In this document: in pieces, positions 33,224 to 37,570 of the stretch
Layout of the letters: the number at the start of each line of letters is the position of its first letter
Position numbering within the stretch: the first letter of the stretch is position 1
From: Rhodobacter sp.
Lineage (GTDB): Bacteria; Pseudomonadota; Alphaproteobacteria; Rhodobacterales; Rhodobacteraceae
Length of the DNA stretch: 37,570 nt
Reading direction: 5' to 3'
Assembly (NCBI GenBank): GCA_020250125.1
Contig: JADCEL010000094.1
Coordinates: 1-37,570, forward strand
Notes under the pieces: generated by a model
Told to the model about the DNA's origin: nothing
What the model saw: only the letters and a program-made list of their open reading frames with translations
The model's database searches: none
Position numbers and translations under genes: made by a program

Positions 33224-34029
33224 TGCGCCCCCTGCCGCATCTGGCCCTGATGATCGCCTCGGCCATTGCCCTTGTGCCGACGCTGTTCATGCTGGTCACC
33301 GCCCTGAAAAGCCAGGAAGAGTATCAGGCCGACAAGACCGGCCTGCCCGATGCACCGGTTCTGGACCATTTCCGCCAGATCCTGTTCGACACGCCGGTCT
33401 TTCTGTGGATGGCCAACAGCCTGATCCTTGTGGCGGGGTCTGTCGTGCTGTCGCTGGCCGTATCATGCCTTGCCGCCTATGCCATCGCGCGGATGGAGTT
33501 CCGGGGGCGCGATGCCCTTTTCACCCTGTCGACCGCGCTGATGGCCGTGCCGCCGGTGGTGCTGATCGTGCCGCTTTTCGTGCTTTACTCGCAGATCGGC
33601 CTTATCAGCACCTATTCCGGGGCGATCCTGATCTATGCGGGGCTTGTCGCGCCGTTTTCGGTCTACCTGCTTGTCACCTTTTTCCGCACCTTGCCGCAGG
33701 ACCTGTTCGACGCCGCCGTGCTGGACGGGGCAAGCCACCTGCAAATCCTGATCCGCGTGGTCCTGCCGCTGTCGCTGGCACCGCTTCTGACGCTGGTGAT
33801 CGTCAACGCGCTTTTTGTCTGGAACGACCTTCTGATGGCCGTGATCTTTCTGCAGGACGATGCAAAGAAAACGGTTATGGCCGGGATCGCGGTCTTTCAG
33901 GGCCGCTACAACAACCAGATTCCCCTGACCATGGCGGGCATGGCGGTGGCGGCCGCACCGATGCTGATCCTTTATCTTGTGTTCCAGCGCCATTTCGTGC
34001 GCGGGCTGATGGCAGGGGCGGTGAAGTGA
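33220..34029 (+). CDS. Sugar ABC transporter permease (MalG/UgpE-like)
   Basis: A 269-aa permease with six membrane helices. The EAA motif reads LFDAAVLDGASHLQILIRVVLPLS. YAIARMEFRGRDALF and LFVWNDLLMAVIF are typical of MalG-type subunits. ATG 33220 overlaps the stop of the upstream permease (ATGA) and GGAAGAAG serves as ribosome-binding site; the upstream frame is a shadow of the first permease gene. It ends overlapping the epimerase GTG by 4 bp. Confidence 0.93.
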   Translation: MMRPLPHLALMIASAIALVPTLFMLVTALKSQEEYQADKTGLPDAPVLDHFRQILFDTPVFLWMANSLILVAGSVVLSLAVSCLAAYAIARMEFRGRDALFTLSTALMAVPPVVLIVPLFVLYSQIGLISTYSGAILIYAGLVAPFSVYLLVTFFRTLPQDLFDAAVLDGASHLQILIRVVLPLSLAPLLTLVIVNALFVWNDLLMAVIFLQDDAKKTVMAGIAVFQGRYNNQIPLTMAGMAVAAAPMLILYLVFQRHFVRGLMAGAVK

Positions 34030-34952
34030 CGCCTGTCATCCTTGACAACGGCAGGCTGCGGGCCACGGTCACCCCCGGCCTTGGCGGCACGATCACCGCG
34101 CTGCGTCACCTTGCCACCGGGGCAGAGCTGCTGGCGAGGTCCCCCTGGAAAACAACCTGCGACCCCCTTCCCTTCGCCCCTGACGAGGCAACCTGGCTGA
34201 CCCGCTTTTCCGGCGGATGGCCGGTGATGTTCCCCAATGCCGGCGACGCCTGCGAAGATGGGGCCGTCCGGCATGGCTTTCATGGCGAAGGCTCGGTCAC
34301 ACCCTGGAAAGCAGAGCGGGATGCAGGGGGCCTGACCCTGACACGGCGTTTCGATGCCGTGCCGGTCACGATGACCCGCCACCTTGCGCTTGACGGCCCG
34401 TGCCTGTCGGTTCGGGAAACCGTCACCGCCCATGGCCCCTGTACCGTCGTCTGGGGCCAGCACATCACCCTTGGCGGCGATCTTCTGACGGGACCGGCAA
34501 CCTTGCAGACCAGCGCCGCGCGCCTGATCGCCTGCGCCGGTTTCACCCCGCCCGGCAGTCCGCTTCTGCCCGGCGGCAGCGGTGCCTGGCCCACCCTTCC
34601 CGGCCGCTGCGGCCCGGTGGACCTGTCACGCCCGCCCGAGGGCATTTCTCTTCTCGCCTGTCTGGCCGACCTTGGCCCCAGGCCCTGGGCCACCCTTGCG
34701 CGCGCGGATGGTCTGGGTGCCAGGATTGGCTGGGGGGCTGATCCCTGGCCCCTTGCCTGGGTCTGGGTGGAGACGGGCGGCACCACCGACCCGCCGTGGA
34801 ACGGCCAGGCCCGGATGATCGCCATCGAGCCCTGCACAACCTGGCCTGCCACCGGCCTTGCCGCCGCCCGTGCCGCCGGCGGGCGCGTGCTGACCCTTGC
34901 CGCAGGCGAGGTCCGCCGCGCACAGATAACCCTGACCGTTCTTGAACCCTGA
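34026..34952 (+). CDS. Aldose 1-epimerase (mutarotase) family protein
   Basis: A 308-aa beta-sandwich protein of the galactose-mutarotase fold. The start VTPGLGGTITALRHLATGAELL and FPNAGDACEDGAVRHGFHGEGSV hold the family arginine/histidine area, and VVWGQHITLGGDLL aligns with the region of the active-site His. It probably interconverts anomers of the imported sugar before C1 oxidation. GTG 34026 overlaps the permease stop (GTGA); the longer open frame upstream is a shadow of the permease gene. The fold is clear, but the catalytic His-Glu pair cannot be fixed with confidence. Confidence 0.8.
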   Translation: MTPVILDNGRLRATVTPGLGGTITALRHLATGAELLARSPWKTTCDPLPFAPDEATWLTRFSGGWPVMFPNAGDACEDGAVRHGFHGEGSVTPWKAERDAGGLTLTRRFDAVPVTMTRHLALDGPCLSVRETVTAHGPCTVVWGQHITLGGDLLTGPATLQTSAARLIACAGFTPPGSPLLPGGSGAWPTLPGRCGPVDLSRPPEGISLLACLADLGPRPWATLARADGLGARIGWGADPWPLAWVWVETGGTTDPPWNGQARMIAIEPCTTWPATGLAAARAAGGRVLTLAAGEVRRAQITLTVLEP

Positions 34953-34959
34953 GGCCCGG

Positions 34960-36129
34960 ATGCGCATTGACACCGTCGATTTCTTCTACCTGTCCATGCC
35001 CGAGGTGACGATTGCCGCCGACGGCAGTCAGGATGCCCTTGTCGTCCGCGTCAGCGCGGGCGGCCATGTCGGCTGGGGGGAATGCGAGGCAGCCCCCCTG
35101 CCCTCGATCGCCGCCTGGATCGCGCCCATGTCGCATGGTGCCTGCCGGCCCGTGGCGGCGTCGGTGCTGGGCCGCAGGCTGAACGGGCCCGAAGACATTG
35201 CCGCCATCGCCCATGACGTGGCCTACAATTCGATGGATCTTCTTCAGGCCGCGCATACCTGGTCCGGGGTAGAGATTGCGCTGTGGGATGTCCTTGGCCG
35301 GGCACGGGGTGAACCGGTCTGGCGGCTGCTGGGCCAGGACAGGGCGCATCCGAAACTGCCCTACGCCTCTGTCCTGTTCGGCACGACGCCGGAAGAAACC
35401 GGTGCTGCCGCGCGGGCAATCCGCGGGGCGGGCTTCACGGCGGCCAAATTCGGCTGGTCGCCCTTCGGCCTTGACCTGGCCGAGGATATCCGCCACCTCG
35501 AAGCCGCCCGCGCGGGCCTGGGCGAAGACGGCATCCTTCTGATCGATGCAGGCCAGATCTTCGGCGAGGATACAGAGGCCGCCGCCTTGCGCCTGCCCGC
35601 CCTTGCCGCCGCCCGCGCCGCCTGGCTGGAAGAGCCTTTCGGCGGTTCGGCCCTTGGGGCCTATGCCGCCCTTGCCGCGCGGTCATCCGTGCCCCTTGCG
35701 GGCGGAGAGGCGGCGCACAACGCCGACATGGCCGAACACCTGATCGACTTCGGCCGCGCCGGGTTTGTCCAGATCGACACCGGCCGGATCGGCGGCCTTG
35801 CCCCGGCCCGGCGCGTGGCGCTGAAGGCGGCGGCTGCGGGGGTTACCTACGTCAATCATACCTTCACCTCGAACCTTGCGCTGTCGGCGTCGCTGCAACC
35901 CTATGTCGGCCTGCAGGACCACCGGCTCTGCGAATACCCCACCGGCCTTCAGCCCCTTGCCCGCGACCTTACGGTGACGCGGATCGCGCCCGGACCTGAC
36001 GGCCTGATCCGTCTGCCCGAGGGTCCCGGCCTTGGGGTAGAGGTCAACCCCGATGCGCTGACCCGCTATGCGGTCGAGGTCGAGATCAAGGTCGCGGGCC
36101 GCGTGCTGTTCGCCTCGGGCAAGCCATGA
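34960..36129 (+). CDS. Enolase-superfamily sugar-acid dehydratase-like
   Basis: A 389-aa MR/MLE enolase-superfamily enzyme. Metal ligands are visible as D196 (LLIDAG), E224 (WLEEPF) and E250 (AGGEAA). The D273-H300 dyad of the mandelate-racemase subgroup is present (QIDTGRIGG; YVNHTF). The usual KxK motif reads K163-F-G165 (AAKFGW), so the second Lys is Gly. Predicted action: loss of water from a sugar acid to give a 2-keto-3-deoxy acid, with the His as base. ATG 34960 has GAGG upstream; TTG 34942 is unlikely. Its stop overlaps the SMP-30 gene by 4 bp. The substrate is not assigned. Confidence 0.85.
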   Translation: MRIDTVDFFYLSMPEVTIAADGSQDALVVRVSAGGHVGWGECEAAPLPSIAAWIAPMSHGACRPVAASVLGRRLNGPEDIAAIAHDVAYNSMDLLQAAHTWSGVEIALWDVLGRARGEPVWRLLGQDRAHPKLPYASVLFGTTPEETGAAARAIRGAGFTAAKFGWSPFGLDLAEDIRHLEAARAGLGEDGILLIDAGQIFGEDTEAAALRLPALAAARAAWLEEPFGGSALGAYAALAARSSVPLAGGEAAHNADMAEHLIDFGRAGFVQIDTGRIGGLAPARRVALKAAAAGVTYVNHTFTSNLALSASLQPYVGLQDHRLCEYPTGLQPLARDLTVTRIAPGPDGLIRLPEGPGLGVEVNPDALTRYAVEVEIKVAGRVLFASGKP

Positions 36130-37031
36130 CCGGGGCGATGGTGCGGATGGCAAGGGCCGGGGCACGGGTCGGCGAGGCACCGCTGTGGCTGCCGGACCGG
36201 AAAGTCTGGCTGTGGCTTGATCTGCAGGGCCGCACAGTCCACCGCTATGACCCGGTGACGGCAACCGACCGGGTCATCGCCTCGGGCTTTGCCGAAGACC
36301 TGGCCTGTCTGGTCCGCTGGACCGAAGAGGCGGCCCTTCTGGTGTCGGTGCGGGGGTTTCACCGGCTGGACCCGGACAGCGGGCAGACCGCGCCCTTGCC
36401 TTGCCCGATCGGCCTGCCGCCCGGTACGATCTTCAACGACGGCAAGGTCGACCGCCACGGGGGGCTGTGGCTGGGCTCGTCGGATGCGGCGGAAGCGGCC
36501 CCGCTTGGCCGGCTCTGGCGTATCCGGGCGGGCCAGGTCACCGAGGTTGCCGCAGGGTTCACCGTCTCGAACGGGCCGGCCTTTGCGCCCGACGGGACTG
36601 CCGCCTATTTCGCCGATACCTTTGCCCGGCGGATCCTGCGCTTTCGGCTGGACACGTCGGGCGCGCCGCTTTCGCATGACCTGTTCGCGACGATCCCGGA
36701 CAGTGACGGCTATCCCGACGGCATGACCACCGACAGTGCAGGCACGCTTTACATCGGCCACTGGGACGGTGCGCGGATCAGCCGCTGGTCCCCCAGCGGC
36801 ACCGCCCTGCCGCCGATCCCGGTACCTGCACGCAATGTCACCTCGCTGGCCTTCGGCGGCGACGGGATGCGGACCGCCGCGATCACCACCGCGTCCCTTT
36901 TTCCCGGCCAGACGGGCGGCACGGGTCCCGGCTGGGACGGCGATCTTCTGGCAATAAGAATCGGGGTGTCCGGTCTGGCCGAACCGATGCTGGCCAGCGG
37001 TTTTGCAGGCGGGGTGACTGCGAAATCCTGA
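36126..37031 (+). CDS. SMP-30/gluconolactonase family lactonase
   Basis: A 301-aa six-bladed beta-propeller protein. The divalent-metal ligands are present: E17 in GEAPLW, Asn in NDGKVDRHGGLW, Asn in TVSNGPAFAPDG and Asp in DGYPDGMTTD. This predicts hydrolysis of an aldonolactone to an aldonate, which fits between the dehydrogenase and the dehydratase of this cluster. There is no signal peptide. ATG 36126 overlaps the dehydratase stop by 4 bp. It is the last gene of the operon; a small hairpin (GTCCGG/CCGGAC, 37088-37104) lies 57 bp downstream but without a T run. Confidence 0.92.
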   Translation: MTGAMVRMARAGARVGEAPLWLPDRKVWLWLDLQGRTVHRYDPVTATDRVIASGFAEDLACLVRWTEEAALLVSVRGFHRLDPDSGQTAPLPCPIGLPPGTIFNDGKVDRHGGLWLGSSDAAEAAPLGRLWRIRAGQVTEVAAGFTVSNGPAFAPDGTAAYFADTFARRILRFRLDTSGAPLSHDLFATIPDSDGYPDGMTTDSAGTLYIGHWDGARISRWSPSGTALPPIPVPARNVTSLAFGGDGMRTAAITTASLFPGQTGGTGPGWDGDLLAIRIGVSGLAEPMLASGFAGGVTAKS

Positions 37032-37189
37032 TCGACCGTTGTGCAGGCCGCTTTGCGCCCGCAGGGTGCCGCGTCGCGCCCGATCACGTCCGGTGCCGCC
37101 GGACAGCGGGTTCGGCGATGGTCCCCGCTTGTTTCCCGGCCCGATCCGGGCAGTCCATGCCCCCTTGTGCAAGGCTGTCGTCTCTGGCC

Positions 37190-37560
37190 GTACCGCAGCG
37201 CCACGCTGCCCCTTGGCCCGCCGGGGGGCCACACAGACCCTGACCACCGCCGCCCCGCCCCCGTGCGGGCGCTTTGCCCCCTCTGGGTCGGGCGCTGGCC
37301 AGCCGTTGCGCGGTTGGAGACGGCCCGTGTGGCACCGTCCCGCACGGGCGGGAAACGCGGGTCGCGTTTCCTGGCCCCGCCCGGAGGGGCGTTCCTGTGC
37401 ATTCCGGGATGCCCGGTCTCTCTGGCAGGGGCCATCGCCCCTGCCGCAGCGCCACGCTGGCCCTTGTCCAGCCGGGGGCCACAGCCCCCGGCCAGCGCCC
37501 GCCCCGCCCCCGGCGGGCGCTTCCCGCCCGCCGGGCCGGGCGCTGGCCTTTCGTGGTGCC
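37190..37560 (-). repeat. Inverted copy of the hairpin repeat, two units
   Basis: Reverse-complement relatives of the left-end units, with the same hairpin order when read on the minus strand: H5 (about 37491-37549), H1 (37471-37492, loop CACA on the plus strand), H2 (37424-37445), H3-like with an enlarged loop (about 37380-37410), H4 (37351-37371), then an H5-like arm. A second, more decayed unit starts near 37193, as the sequence CCGCAGCGCCACGCTG recurs at 37193 and 37444. The stretch 37032-37189 has no gene. Confidence 0.8.
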
Positions 37561-37570
37561 TGAACCTGCC

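Overview
The window is high-GC DNA, mostly with G or C at third codon positions. It fits an alphaproteobacterium of the Rhodobacteraceae/Paracoccaceae type. Supporting signs are the tatA-tatB-tatC-DUF815 block, a B12-dependent ribonucleotide reductase (NrdJ), DUF1489 and DUF6455 proteins, and an FnrL-type box. I saw no tRNA, rRNA, CRISPR array or phage structural gene.

Layout. (1) 25-510: two tandem 243-bp units, each built from five stem-loops. (2) 1040-12225: an SDR with a non-canonical active site and a glycosyltransferase-like protein; an orphan FbpC-type ABC ATPase; a WYL regulator with an ABM-domain secreted protein and a candidate operator; tatABC plus a DUF815 ATPase; a cysteine-synthase-like enzyme, a DUF3772/MscS channel and an AlaX editing protein. 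(3) 12305-12992: an IS5-family relic with both ends kept and the middle deleted. (4) 13041-21384: carbohydrate module 1, with a LacI regulator, an aldose-dehydrogenase-like SDR, a ribose-type ABC importer, a phosphotriesterase-family hydrolase, an amidotransferase-fold protein without the catalytic Cys, a PfkB kinase and a BtpA/SgcQ protein. (5) 21347-26945: DUF1489, nrdJ coupled to a HEPN-like protein, a third copy of the hairpin repeat, a lipoprotein M48 peptidase and an FNR-box-preceded DUF6455 gene. (6) about 27100-28249: a decayed IS21 (istA/istB). (7) 28395-37031: carbohydrate module 2, with IclR, two SDRs, a MalEFG-type importer without ATPase (Tat-type binding protein), an aldose epimerase, an enolase-superfamily dehydratase and an SMP-30 lactonase. 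(8) 37190-37560: the hairpin repeat again, in inverted orientation.

How the genes work together. Module 2 reads as a non-phosphorylative sugar oxidation route: import, anomer conversion, oxidation to lactone, lactone hydrolysis, dehydration of the sugar acid, second oxidation. Module 1 combines oxidation, a metal-dependent hydrolase that could be a lactonase, a sugar kinase and a BtpA protein of unknown reaction; this combination does not match a pathway I can name and is the best candidate for undescribed biochemistry. Each module has an IS relic on its left side, which suggests modular gain. The most unusual non-coding signal is the multi-hairpin repeat: hairpin order is kept between copies while stem bases change in compensating pairs.
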